DNA of 64,000 nt from Bacteroidales bacterium (GTDB lineage: Bacteria > Bacteroidota > Bacteroidia > Bacteroidales > UBA932), in NCBI GenBank assembly GCA_017548985.1, contig JAFYYW010000026.1, forward strand, positions 62,001 through 126,000, read 5' to 3'. Positions 16,883-24,739 of this stretch are shown here, piece by piece (the stretch's first letter is position 1; every line of letters starts with the position of its first letter). The translations under genes and the position numbers were made by a program. The notes under the pieces were generated by a model. It ran no database searches. It saw nothing but the letters and a program-made list of their open reading frames with translations, and was not told the DNA's origin.

Positions 16883-18480
16883 TGGAAGAGTTTGATGTCA
16901 TCATAGTCGGAGGAGGAATCACAGGGGCCGGAACCGCGAGGGATTGCGCCTTGAGGGGGCTGAGTGTCCTTCTGATCGAGCGGGATGACATCGCCACCGG
17001 GGCGACCGGCCGTAACCATGGGTTGCTCCATAGCGGAGCCCGTTACGCGGTTACGGATAAAGAATCAGCCTCTGAGTGTATCAGTGAGAATATGATCCTG
17101 AAGAAGGTCGCCCGCCATTGTGTGGACGACACTTCCGGTCTTTTCATCACTCTGCCGGAGGACGACCTGGGATATCAGGAGACTTTTGTCAAGGCTTGTC
17201 TTGCGGCCGGTATCAAGGCCGAGGTCATAGACCCGAAAGAAGCCTTGCGCCTGGAACCCTCTGTAAATCCTGATATTATCGGGGCCGTAAAGGTTCCGGA
17301 CGGGTGTGTGGATCCTTTCAGGCTCTGCGCCGCCAATATGGTTGACGCCAAACTCCACGGCGCCAAGATCCTGGTCCGCTCCGAGGTCACCGGTTTCCAT
17401 ATTACCGGAGATACTGTCAAGGGAGTGCGTGTCCTGGATCACACGACAGGCCAGGAGTCTGATTATTACGCCAAAATAACCGTGAATGCCGGTGGGATAT
17501 GGGGGCATCATATAGCCTCTCTGGCTGGAGTCAACATTGGTATGTTCCCCGCGAAGGGGGCTTTGCTGATTTTCGCCCACAGGGTTAACGGGATGGTGAT
17601 CAACCGCTGCCGCAAGCCGGCCAACGCGGACATCCTCGTTCCTGGCGACACTGTTTGCATCATCGGAACCACTTCGACCAGAGTGCCTTACGAGGAGTGT
17701 GACAATGTCTGTGTGACTCCTGATGAGGTAGATCTCCTTTTGACTGAAGGCGCTAAACTGGCTCCAAGTCTGACGCATACCAGGATATTGAGAGGATACG
17801 CCGGGGTACGTCCGTTGGTCTCAGCGGACAATGATCCGTCCGGCAGGAATATAAGCCGTGGTATAGTATGTCTGGATCATGAGGTCCGGGACGGTATCAA
17901 GGGATTCATCACCATCACAGGCGGCAAATTGATGACATACAGGCTTATGGCCGAGATCGCGACCGACACCGTTTGCCGCAAGCTTGGAGTGGTTGTCAAG
18001 TGCGTGACCGCCCGCGAGCCTTTGCCTGGATCAGAAGGTGGCGGGATAGAGAAGATCGCCAAGAAGATATTCGAATTCCCGACGCTCGCTCAGAAGGCAT
18101 CAGTAGGCAGGATCGGCTCCAGGGCCGCCAAACTTGATTTTGACGAGGACAACAGCGGAGTCGTTTGCGAGTGTGAGGAAGTCACTGTGGCGGAGGTTGA
18201 CGCGGCTATCGATAATCTTGAGGTGGGAAATCTGGTGGATCTGCGTCGCAGGACTCGTGTCGGGATGGGACCGTGCCAAGGAGAGCTTTGCGCCTGCAGG
18301 GCCGCGGGTCGCTTGGCGAAGGCCACCGGTTGCGCCTCAAAAGCCCGTGAGGACCTTAAATCTTTCTTGAAGGAAAGGTGGAAGGGAATGTACCCTGTGG
18401 CCTGGGGAGAGACTTTGCGGGAGAGTGTATACACCCAATGGGTTTATTCGGAAGTACTTGGTTTGAACGAGGATAGATGA
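16882..18480 (+). CDS. glpA: Anaerobic glycerol-3-phosphate dehydrogenase subunit A
   Basis: GlpA is the FAD-binding catalytic subunit that oxidises sn-glycerol-3-phosphate to dihydroxyacetone phosphate and passes electrons through GlpB/GlpC to menaquinone. The 532-residue product has the dinucleotide-binding motif DVIIVGGGITGAGTARDCA near the N-terminus, the DAO-fold ATGATGRNHGLLHSGARY segment, and a C-terminal BFD-like [2Fe-2S] domain with cysteines in CECEEVT and GPCQGELCACRAAG. Start ATG 16882 overlaps the upstream stop; a TTG at 16879 is less likely. It overlaps glpB by 4 bp (ATGA). No glpK or glpF lies in the window. Confidence 0.95.
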   Translation: MEEFDVIIVGGGITGAGTARDCALRGLSVLLIERDDIATGATGRNHGLLHSGARYAVTDKESASECISENMILKKVARHCVDDTSGLFITLPEDDLGYQETFVKACLAAGIKAEVIDPKEALRLEPSVNPDIIGAVKVPDGCVDPFRLCAANMVDAKLHGAKILVRSEVTGFHITGDTVKGVRVLDHTTGQESDYYAKITVNAGGIWGHHIASLAGVNIGMFPAKGALLIFAHRVNGMVINRCRKPANADILVPGDTVCIIGTTSTRVPYEECDNVCVTPDEVDLLLTEGAKLAPSLTHTRILRGYAGVRPLVSADNDPSGRNISRGIVCLDHEVRDGIKGFITITGGKLMTYRLMAEIATDTVCRKLGVVVKCVTAREPLPGSEGGGIEKIAKKIFEFPTLAQKASVGRIGSRAAKLDFDEDNSGVVCECEEVTVAEVDAAIDNLEVGNLVDLRRRTRVGMGPCQGELCACRAAGRLAKATGCASKAREDLKSFLKERWKGMYPVAWGETLRESVYTQWVYSEVLGLNEDR

Positions 18481-19745
18481 GGTTTGACACAATCATAATA
18501 GGAGGGGGACTTGCCTCTCTGGTCTGTGGCATCAAAGCGCAGAGGGCCGGACAGAAGTGTCTTATTGTCTCGGCCGGACAGAACGCCCTTCATTTCTCGT
18601 CAGGAACTTTCGGACTTCTCGGAAGGCTTGAGGATGGGACGGAGGTCAGCGAACCTCTGAAGGCGTTGTCTTTCCTCCCGGAGAATCATCCATATTCCAA
18701 GATCGGAGTCGAGAAGGTCGCTGAATATGTTTCCTGGGTTCCGGAGTTTTTCGACTCATGCGGACTAAAGCTTCATGGTCCGTCATCATCGGAACCAGAG
18801 TTCCCGAGAAACGGTTACAGGCTCACTCCCATGGGTTCGTTAAAGCCGGCATGGCTTGCCATGGAGGATGTCACTTTACTTTCATCGAAAGATGAGATAA
18901 AGTGGAATAAAGTATTGATTGTCAACTTCCGTGGTTTTCTTGATTTTAACGCCAGATTTATCGCTGAAGGACTGGAGAAGAGGGGAGTCACCTGCAGGAT
19001 CGAGACCATCTTGATAGATGATGTGGAAAACCTCAGATCCAATCCGACCGAAATGCGTTCCGTTGGAATCGCCAGGATAATGGGTAAGGAGTCTAACTGG
19101 AAAGAATTCGGTGGGAAAGTCAGGGATCTGGTCGACGGAGAGGACCTGGTTATTGTTCCGGCGGTGTTCGGTTTCAACCAGTCGGTTGTGATCGAGTGGC
19201 TCAAGGAGATGATCCCGTCCGAGGTGATGTTTGTCGGAACCATGCCTCCCTCTGTCCCTGGAATACGGGCTCAAATCCTTCTTAAACGCGCCTTTGAGGC
19301 CGCTGGAGGCACTTTCCTTGCCGGTGATACGGCTATCGACCCAACATTTGAGGACAGGCGCGTGACAGGTATCCACACAGTCAATCTCGGGTCGATCCCT
19401 CTTACGGCAGACCATTATGTGCTCGCGAGTGGCAACTTGTTCGGGAAAGGATTGGAGGCGACGCCTGATACTGTCTTAGAGCCGGTTTTCGGACTTGACA
19501 CTGATTATCCGGCTGACAGGTCGGAATGGTGCGTTCCCGAGTTCTTCTCGGAGCAGGGTTACGAGTCGTTCGGTGTGATATGCGACAATTCGTTCCGCCC
19601 CATGAGAAACGGGACTGTCGTGGACAATTTGTATGTGATAGGAGCGGAAGTCGGAGGCTGCAACTCCCTTTATGAGGGAAGCGGGGCCGGAGTGGCGATA
19701 ATGACAGCCTTGAGTGTGGCTGACAGTATAATCCAAGGGAAATAG
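18477..19745 (+). CDS. glpB: Anaerobic glycerol-3-phosphate dehydrogenase subunit B
   Basis: A 422-residue flavoprotein subunit of the GlpABC complex. It shows the N-terminal Rossmann motif FDTIIIGGGLASLVCGIKA, the GlpB-typical ALHFSSGTFGLLG and NHPYSKIG segments, and a C-terminal FAD-binding stretch VIGAEVGGCNSLYEGSGAG. It is translationally coupled to glpA (overlap 18477-18480) and is followed 2 bp later by glpC. Family, length and order fit GlpB fully. Confidence 0.95.
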   Translation: MRFDTIIIGGGLASLVCGIKAQRAGQKCLIVSAGQNALHFSSGTFGLLGRLEDGTEVSEPLKALSFLPENHPYSKIGVEKVAEYVSWVPEFFDSCGLKLHGPSSSEPEFPRNGYRLTPMGSLKPAWLAMEDVTLLSSKDEIKWNKVLIVNFRGFLDFNARFIAEGLEKRGVTCRIETILIDDVENLRSNPTEMRSVGIARIMGKESNWKEFGGKVRDLVDGEDLVIVPAVFGFNQSVVIEWLKEMIPSEVMFVGTMPPSVPGIRAQILLKRAFEAAGGTFLAGDTAIDPTFEDRRVTGIHTVNLGSIPLTADHYVLASGNLFGKGLEATPDTVLEPVFGLDTDYPADRSEWCVPEFFSEQGYESFGVICDNSFRPMRNGTVVDNLYVIGAEVGGCNSLYEGSGAGVAIMTALSVADSIIQGK

Positions 19746-19747
19746 CC

Positions 19748-20986
19748 ATGCAGGAGAAGAACGTAAGTTTCAATAATTTCGAGCAGTGCATCAAATGCAC
19801 GATCTGCACGGCATATTGCCCCGTGGTGGCTGTCAACCCTCACTATCCGGGCCCCAAACAAGCCGGACCTGACGGGGAGCGCTTACGCCTCAAGAACAAG
19901 TTCTTTTTCGACGAGAACTTGAAATATTGCATGAACTGCAAACGATGTGAGGTGGCTTGCCCTTCCGGGGTCAAGATAGCGGACCTTATCCATTCCGCCA
20001 GGCGTCGTTACGGTCACGATATTCCAGAACTCAGGGACCGCATTCTGGCCAGCACGGATCTTATGGGCAAGTTCGCCCGTCCTGTGGCGCCTTTGGCCAA
20101 TTATATAGCCGCGTCCAAACCGGCCAAGGTCGTGATGGATGTGATGATGGACATCGAAAAGGAAAGAACATTCCCGAAGTACCAGCGGAAGGGTTTCACC
20201 CGATGGTTCAAGAAGGAGGCGGCAGGGAAGCAGGATAACTATTCCAAGAAGGTGGCATTCTTCCATGGTTGCTCGACTGAGTTCCAGCATCCTGAGGTTG
20301 GTCAAGCGTTTGTGAAAGTGATGAACGCCATCGGCTTCGGGGTCGAGCTTATCGACGAGAAATGCTGCGGGGTGGCGATGATCTCAAACGCCTTGTGGAG
20401 TTCGGCCAGGCATCATGCCGAACATAATGTAAAGGTCTTCGAAAAGGCTGTCTCTGAGGGACTTCCGATAGTTGGCGTGTCTTCCACGTGTATTTTCACG
20501 ATGAGAGATGAATATCCTGACGTGCTGGATGTTGACAACTCAAAGGTAAGGGATAGCCTGACAATGGTCGAGAAATTCCTTTTCGAGCTGGTGGATTCCG
20601 GTGCCGTCAAGTTTGTGTTCAGGGAGGACTACAGGGCCAGGATCGCATATCATGTGCCTTGCCATAACGAGAAACTTGGCTGGGGAATATTCACGAAGGC
20701 TCTTGTGGGGATGATTCCTGGAGTCTCTCTGACCGTCCTGGACAGCGCCTGCTGCGGTATGGCCGGGACTTACGGTTTCAAAAAGGAGAATTACAAGTAT
20801 TCCCAGGAAATAGGGAGCAAGCTTTTCGAGCAGATCAAATCTTTGGCTCCGGATTTTGTCTGCTGCGAGTGTGAGACGTGCAAGTGGCAGATTGAGATGT
20901 CCACTGGTTATACTGTCCTGAATCCTATCGTCATTCTGGCGGATGCCCTTGATCTCGAGGCCACAATAGCCGCTAACCGCGCATAG
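19748..20986 (+). CDS. glpC: Anaerobic glycerol-3-phosphate dehydrogenase subunit C
   Basis: A 412-residue iron-sulfur subunit that anchors GlpAB to the membrane and delivers electrons to menaquinone. Two [4Fe-4S] motifs are clear: C14, C17, C20, C24 (CIKCTICTAYCP) and C61, C64, C67, C71 (CMNCKRCEVACP). The rest carries two CCG-type cysteine-rich domains with HGCSTEF, DEKCCGVAM, HVPCHNEK and DSACCGMAG. It closes the glpABC set; RNase P RNA begins about 30 bp later on the same strand. Confidence 0.95.
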   Translation: MQEKNVSFNNFEQCIKCTICTAYCPVVAVNPHYPGPKQAGPDGERLRLKNKFFFDENLKYCMNCKRCEVACPSGVKIADLIHSARRRYGHDIPELRDRILASTDLMGKFARPVAPLANYIAASKPAKVVMDVMMDIEKERTFPKYQRKGFTRWFKKEAAGKQDNYSKKVAFFHGCSTEFQHPEVGQAFVKVMNAIGFGVELIDEKCCGVAMISNALWSSARHHAEHNVKVFEKAVSEGLPIVGVSSTCIFTMRDEYPDVLDVDNSKVRDSLTMVEKFLFELVDSGAVKFVFREDYRARIAYHVPCHNEKLGWGIFTKALVGMIPGVSLTVLDSACCGMAGTYGFKKENYKYSQEIGSKLFEQIKSLAPDFVCCECETCKWQIEMSTGYTVLNPIVILADALDLEATIAANRA

Positions 20987-21000
20987 TCAATCTTTTTTAT

Positions 21001-21008
21001 TATCTTCG
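21001..21008 (+). promoter_or_regulatory. Predicted -7 promoter element for rnpB
   Basis: TATCTTCG fits the Bacteroidota -7 element with one change (TAnnTTCG) and sits 7-15 bp before the first paired bases of the RNase P RNA. Confidence 0.5.
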
Positions 21009-21014
21009 CGCCAC

Positions 21015-21343
21015 AAATAAGGTGGGGCGATCCGCCGCGCTCCGGGGCTTCGGTTCCGGGGTGAGGAAAGTCCGGACAGGTCAGGGCACCCTGCTGGGGA
21101 AAGCCCAGGCGGGAGAGATCTCGGGCGGCCGTGACAGAAAACAACCGCCGCTTCGGCGGCAAGGGTGAAAACGCGAGGTAAGAGCTCACGACGCTTGGCT
21201 GGTGACAGCCGGCGGGCACGGCACCAGGGCCTGCAAAACCAAATATACTGGCAGATGAGGGCTGCCCGTCCGATGCCAGGGGGTAGGTCGCGCAGATAAA
21301 TGGCGGATTTAAAAACAGAAACCGGCTTACGGCTCCACCTTTT
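21015..21343 (+). ncRNA. rnpB: RNase P RNA, bacterial type A
   Basis: This is the catalytic RNA of RNase P, which removes tRNA 5' leaders. The conserved core is plain: GAGGAAAGTCCGGAC at 21061-21075 (CR-I), the GACAGAAAACAACCGCC block near 21133-21149, a P12-like hairpin GCCGCTTCGGCGGC, and GCAGATAAATGGCGGA followed by ACAGAAACCGGCTTACGG near 21294-21333 (CR-V and 3' P4 strand). The ends pair as AGGTGG (21020-21025) with CCACCT (21335-21340), forming P1, and a run of T follows as a terminator. Ends are estimated to a few bases. Confidence 0.95.
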
Positions 21344-21383
21344 TTTATAAATTGTGGCTAACTTCGCGGGTGTGATTTTTGCT

Positions 21384-21391
21384 TATATTTG
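21384..21391 (+). promoter_or_regulatory. -7-like element immediately before the glutamine cyclotransferase start
   Basis: TATATTTG, an exact -7 match, ends only 4 bp before the ATG at 21396. If used, transcription would begin at or within a base or two of the start codon, giving a leaderless mRNA. Confidence 0.45.
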
Positions 21392-21395
21392 TGGT

Positions 21396-22163
21396 ATGAG
21401 TAAGAAAACGTTGATATTCTTTATATTAGCCACATTGGCACTGTCCGGTTCCTCTTGTGACGGCAAGATAAAGGAGTATAAGGTCAAGGTCGTGAAGGAA
21501 TATCCCCACGACGAGATGTCTTATACACAGGGGCTGTTCTTCCAGGGAGACAAGATGATAGAGACTACCGGCCAATACGGCGAGTCGACTCTCAGGGTCG
21601 TGGATCCGGCCACCGGAAAAGCTCTCAAGAAACTCGGGTTCGAGAGGAAGTATTTCGCGGAGGGTTCGGTGGAATTGGACGGGAACATATTCATCCTTAC
21701 ATGGCAGAACAAGGTCGCCTTCATTTACGATGCCAAGACCCTTGAATACAAGCAGACTTACAGCTATCCCAGAGATGGTTGGGGTCTGACCACTGACGGC
21801 AAAAGCCTGATCGCCAGCGACGGATCAGCCAGGCTGTATTGGATGGATACTCAGTTCCGTCAGCAGAAGTCATTGACAGTCAAGCTAAACGGAAGACCAA
21901 TAAACCAGCTCAACGAACTTGAGTGGATTGACGGGAAGATCTGGGCTAATGTCTACATGACTGACATGATCTTGATTATCAATCCGGAGAATGGGGAAGT
22001 TGAGGCCACAGTTGATTGCGCCGGTCTCCTTCCGAGGCATCTTCGCGACCAGTACACGGACGTGCTCAACGGCATAGCTTATAATCCGCGGACTAAACAG
22101 ATTTTCCTGACCGGGAAATATTGGAAACGTCTATATGAAGTGGAACTTGTAGCGAAAAAATAG
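21396..22163 (+). CDS. Glutaminyl-peptide cyclotransferase-like lipoprotein
   Basis: A 255-residue protein of the plant-type glutamine cyclotransferase family, a five-bladed beta-propeller that converts N-terminal glutamine of peptides to pyroglutamate. Propeller motifs include DEMSYTQGLFFQGDKMIETTGQYGES, where the YTQGL pattern is diagnostic, GLTTDGKSLIASDGSARLYWMD, NQLNELEWIDGKIWANVY and the final YNPRTKQIFLTGKYW. A lipoprotein signal (lipobox SGSSC, Cys20) places it in the periplasm or outer membrane. ATG 21396 is chosen because it opens the signal peptide; a GTG at 21354 adds 14 residues. It stands alone between rnpB and the TPP riboswitch. Confidence 0.85.
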   Translation: MSKKTLIFFILATLALSGSSCDGKIKEYKVKVVKEYPHDEMSYTQGLFFQGDKMIETTGQYGESTLRVVDPATGKALKKLGFERKYFAEGSVELDGNIFILTWQNKVAFIYDAKTLEYKQTYSYPRDGWGLTTDGKSLIASDGSARLYWMDTQFRQQKSLTVKLNGRPINQLNELEWIDGKIWANVYMTDMILIINPENGEVEATVDCAGLLPRHLRDQYTDVLNGIAYNPRTKQIFLTGKYWKRLYEVELVAKK

Positions 22164-22164
22164 C

Positions 22165-22172
22165 TATATTCG
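22165..22172 (+). promoter_or_regulatory. Predicted -7 promoter element upstream of TPP riboswitch
   Basis: TATATTCG is a one-mismatch -7 element about 10-15 bp before the first paired bases of the aptamer, overlapping the end of the cyclotransferase gene region. Confidence 0.5.
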
Positions 22173-22182
22173 CGACTGAAAT

Positions 22183-22270
22183 AAGCGGGGGTACCGGACA
22201 TTAAACCCGCCCGGTTGAGATCATACCCATTGAACCTGACGCGGGTAATGCCGCCGTAGGGAAGCATAAT
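22183..22270 (+). promoter_or_regulatory. Thiamine pyrophosphate (THI-box) riboswitch
   Basis: The segment carries the conserved TPP aptamer strings in order: GGGGTACC (22187-22194), TTGAGATCATACCC (22215-22228), TTGAACCTGA (22231-22240), GGGTAATGCCGCCGTAGGGAAG (22243-22264, split here only in description). These match the P2-P5 core that binds thiamine pyrophosphate. It lies 48 bp upstream of a TonB-dependent receptor, so high thiamine should lower receptor expression. A possible alternative pairing exists between GCGGGG near 22185 and CCCCTCGC at 22292-22299, which could form the expression platform; that part is inference. Confidence 0.93.
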
Positions 22271-22317
22271 CTCAATAACGCCGGACAGGCGCCCCTCGCA
22301 TTAATAAATTATTTATT

Positions 22318-24705
22318 ATGCGAGTTTTTCTTTTGTCAGCGGCAATAGTCGCGACATTCATTCAAACCGGGACCGCGCGGGCCCAGGTTCTCAAGGACAC
22401 TACCAAGACGGAGTCTCTGGAAGCTTCCATGGTCCAAAGCGTGCGGGCGGCGAAAAACGCCCCCTTCGCTATCTCCAACGTCAACCGGGAAGCTTTGGGA
22501 GATTTCTCCAAAACAGGGAAGGAGATCCCCTTCATGCTTTCTTCAACCCCGGGCGTGCTCTCATGGAGCGAGAACGGTGTCGGCACGGGGACAACCTATC
22601 TCAGGATCAGGGGAGCGGGCGATTCCAGGATAAACGTGACTATTGACGGAGTGCCGCTTAACTCTCCTGAGGACCAGTCGGTTTTCTGGGCTAACATGAA
22701 CAGTTACAGCCATTTCCTTGAGAGCATCCAGATTCAGAGGGGAGTGGGGACATCAACAAATGGCGACGGGGCGTTCGGTGGGAGCGTCGCTCTCCGGACA
22801 AAGGCGATCTCGTATGAGCCATCTGTGATAGTAAGTGGCTCCTACGGCAGTTTCAACACATACAACACCGGCATCACGCTTTCATCCGGCCTTATCGGTA
22901 GACATCTGATTCTGGACGGAGCCTTCCACACCACCGGCACTGACGGTTATATCCATGGAACAGCCGGCAAATCCGGTTCATGGTATTGTGGTTTGACCTG
23001 GTTAGGCGGATCTGTTATCCTGAAATACAGGAATATAGGGAATTACGAGCGTACAGGCCAGGCATGGAACGGCGTGACCGCGGGGAACGGTGACTACAGC
23101 CTGATGGATGGCAGCTATGACGACGGGTCATGGGGCTATACTACAAAGACTGGTATCAAGACATACAAAGATCTTTATGACAGGGGACTGGGGCGTTTCA
23201 ACAGTCTTTATGAGAGGATCGCTACCGGTGAGGACGGTCTTTTCCTGTCTGACTCAAATGGTTACGTTACCCAGAGATACACGATGCGCGACGGCAGTCT
23301 TTGGCCGAGGACAACTGATAATTTCTGGCAGGACCATCACATACTTTCCGCCGCTTTCAGCCTCTCGGAGGCATGGAAAGCCAACTTGGCGACGCACTAT
23401 ACCCATGGTCATGGCTACTATGAGGAGTTCCGTCCGGACAACAAGCCCAAGAAGTTCGGGATCACGGATGACAAGGTGAAAAGGACTGATTTCGTGAGGC
23501 GCAAGGGGCTCACTCAAGATACCTATGGCCTTGTCGGTAATATCACCTATGAAGGGAACGGCTTTGATTTCATCGCCGGTTTCTCGGTCCAAAACTTCGC
23601 CGGGAACCATTATGGATACCTCACATACATAAAGGACCATGCGATGTCCGACCGTCTCCTTTCCGAAGGATACTACAAATATTATGACTCGGATGCCTCC
23701 AAGCTTGACGGAAGCGCCTTTGTCAAAGGCACTTATCATATTGGAAAAAGTTGGGAGGCCTTCGCTGACCTCCAGTATCGCCACGTGGGTTACAAGACAA
23801 CAGGAATCAACGACAAATTCTATGAAGAGGGTGGACACTGGTACAATCAGGAACTTGACATTGACGAGAAATACGATTTTATTAACCCTAAACTTGGCGT
23901 CAGCTGGATCTCCGGTCCTAATCACGCGTATATTTCCGCGGCGATGAGCCATCGCGAGCCTCAGCGGGACAATTTCACAGACAACTACAAATATCCCTTC
24001 CCGGTCGCCGAGAGCGTCATTGACTATGAGCTCGGTTATCAGTTCAATTCCAAGCGTTTCCAGGCTGGAGCCAACCTTTACTACATGGATTACGACAACC
24101 AGCTGGTCCAGACAGGGGAAGTCAGCGAGATAGGGGAGCCGCTCACGACCAATATCAAAAGCTCTTTCAGGACTGGAGTTGAGTTGACGGCGGCCTGGAG
24201 CGTCCTGCCTTTCCTGATCATTGAGGGGAACGCCGCCTTCAGTGACAACAGGCTCAAGGATTTCACGGAAATGGCCAGTGTGGACTGGGATGATTCGTTC
24301 CGGGCGATCCATTATGACAACGCTCCGTTAGCCTTCTCACCTTCGGCCATCCTTAACGGATTCATCAGGTTCGAATCCAAGGGTTTCAAGGCCGTTTGGC
24401 ACACGAATTACGTGTCGAGGCAATTCCTGGACAACACCGGGAACAAGGACCGCTCACTGCCGGCATATTCTTTCTCCGATATAAATCTCTCTTATACCCT
24501 GAGACTTCCCAAGCTTCTCATCAAGGAAGCGGTATTCGGAGTCAATGCCGGCAACATATTCAACGCCAGAAAGGCTACAAGCGGCTGGGTATATTCCTCA
24601 ATCCTTGAAGGATATGGCCATCCCGATTCCAACCGTTACTACCAGATCGGCTTCATTCCGATGGCCGGCAGGACAATCATGGGCAGCATCAGTCTGAAAT
24701 TCTAA
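22318..24705 (+). CDS. TonB-dependent receptor, probable thiamine transporter
   Basis: A 795-residue outer-membrane receptor that takes up a ligand using TonB/ExbBD energy. It has a signal peptide (about 22 residues, ending ARAQ), a plug domain (about 35-165) with the motifs LSSTPGVLSWSENG, TYLRIRGAGDSRINVTIDGVPLN and IQIQRGVGTSTNGDGAFGGSVAL, and a long beta-barrel with a C-terminal aromatic residue (ISLKF). There is no N-terminal carboxypeptidase-like domain and no SusD partner, which argues against a glycan receptor. Control by the TPP riboswitch points to thiamine or a thiamine precursor as the ligand. Assignment as a receptor is certain; the ligand is inferred from the riboswitch. Confidence 0.92.
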   Translation: MRVFLLSAAIVATFIQTGTARAQVLKDTTKTESLEASMVQSVRAAKNAPFAISNVNREALGDFSKTGKEIPFMLSSTPGVLSWSENGVGTGTTYLRIRGAGDSRINVTIDGVPLNSPEDQSVFWANMNSYSHFLESIQIQRGVGTSTNGDGAFGGSVALRTKAISYEPSVIVSGSYGSFNTYNTGITLSSGLIGRHLILDGAFHTTGTDGYIHGTAGKSGSWYCGLTWLGGSVILKYRNIGNYERTGQAWNGVTAGNGDYSLMDGSYDDGSWGYTTKTGIKTYKDLYDRGLGRFNSLYERIATGEDGLFLSDSNGYVTQRYTMRDGSLWPRTTDNFWQDHHILSAAFSLSEAWKANLATHYTHGHGYYEEFRPDNKPKKFGITDDKVKRTDFVRRKGLTQDTYGLVGNITYEGNGFDFIAGFSVQNFAGNHYGYLTYIKDHAMSDRLLSEGYYKYYDSDASKLDGSAFVKGTYHIGKSWEAFADLQYRHVGYKTTGINDKFYEEGGHWYNQELDIDEKYDFINPKLGVSWISGPNHAYISAAMSHREPQRDNFTDNYKYPFPVAESVIDYELGYQFNSKRFQAGANLYYMDYDNQLVQTGEVSEIGEPLTTNIKSSFRTGVELTAAWSVLPFLIIEGNAAFSDNRLKDFTEMASVDWDDSFRAIHYDNAPLAFSPSAILNGFIRFESKGFKAVWHTNYVSRQFLDNTGNKDRSLPAYSFSDINLSYTLRLPKLLIKEAVFGVNAGNIFNARKATSGWVYSSILEGYGHPDSNRYYQIGFIPMAGRTIMGSISLKF

Positions 24706-24714
24706 ATATTGTGC

Positions 24715-24722
24715 TATATTTG
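24715..24722 (+). promoter_or_regulatory. Predicted -7 promoter element for the CNNM gene
   Basis: TATATTTG, exact match, 17 bp before the ATG at 24740 and 9 bp after the receptor stop codon. Confidence 0.65.
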
Positions 24723-24739
24723 TACGATATTTAGTTTTT

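Noticed and set aside
23254..24312. A 352-codon antisense frame within the TonB-dependent receptor gene
   Set aside because: It lies fully inside a clear receptor gene, has no recognisable domain and no start signals; it is a shadow of the codon bias on the other strand.
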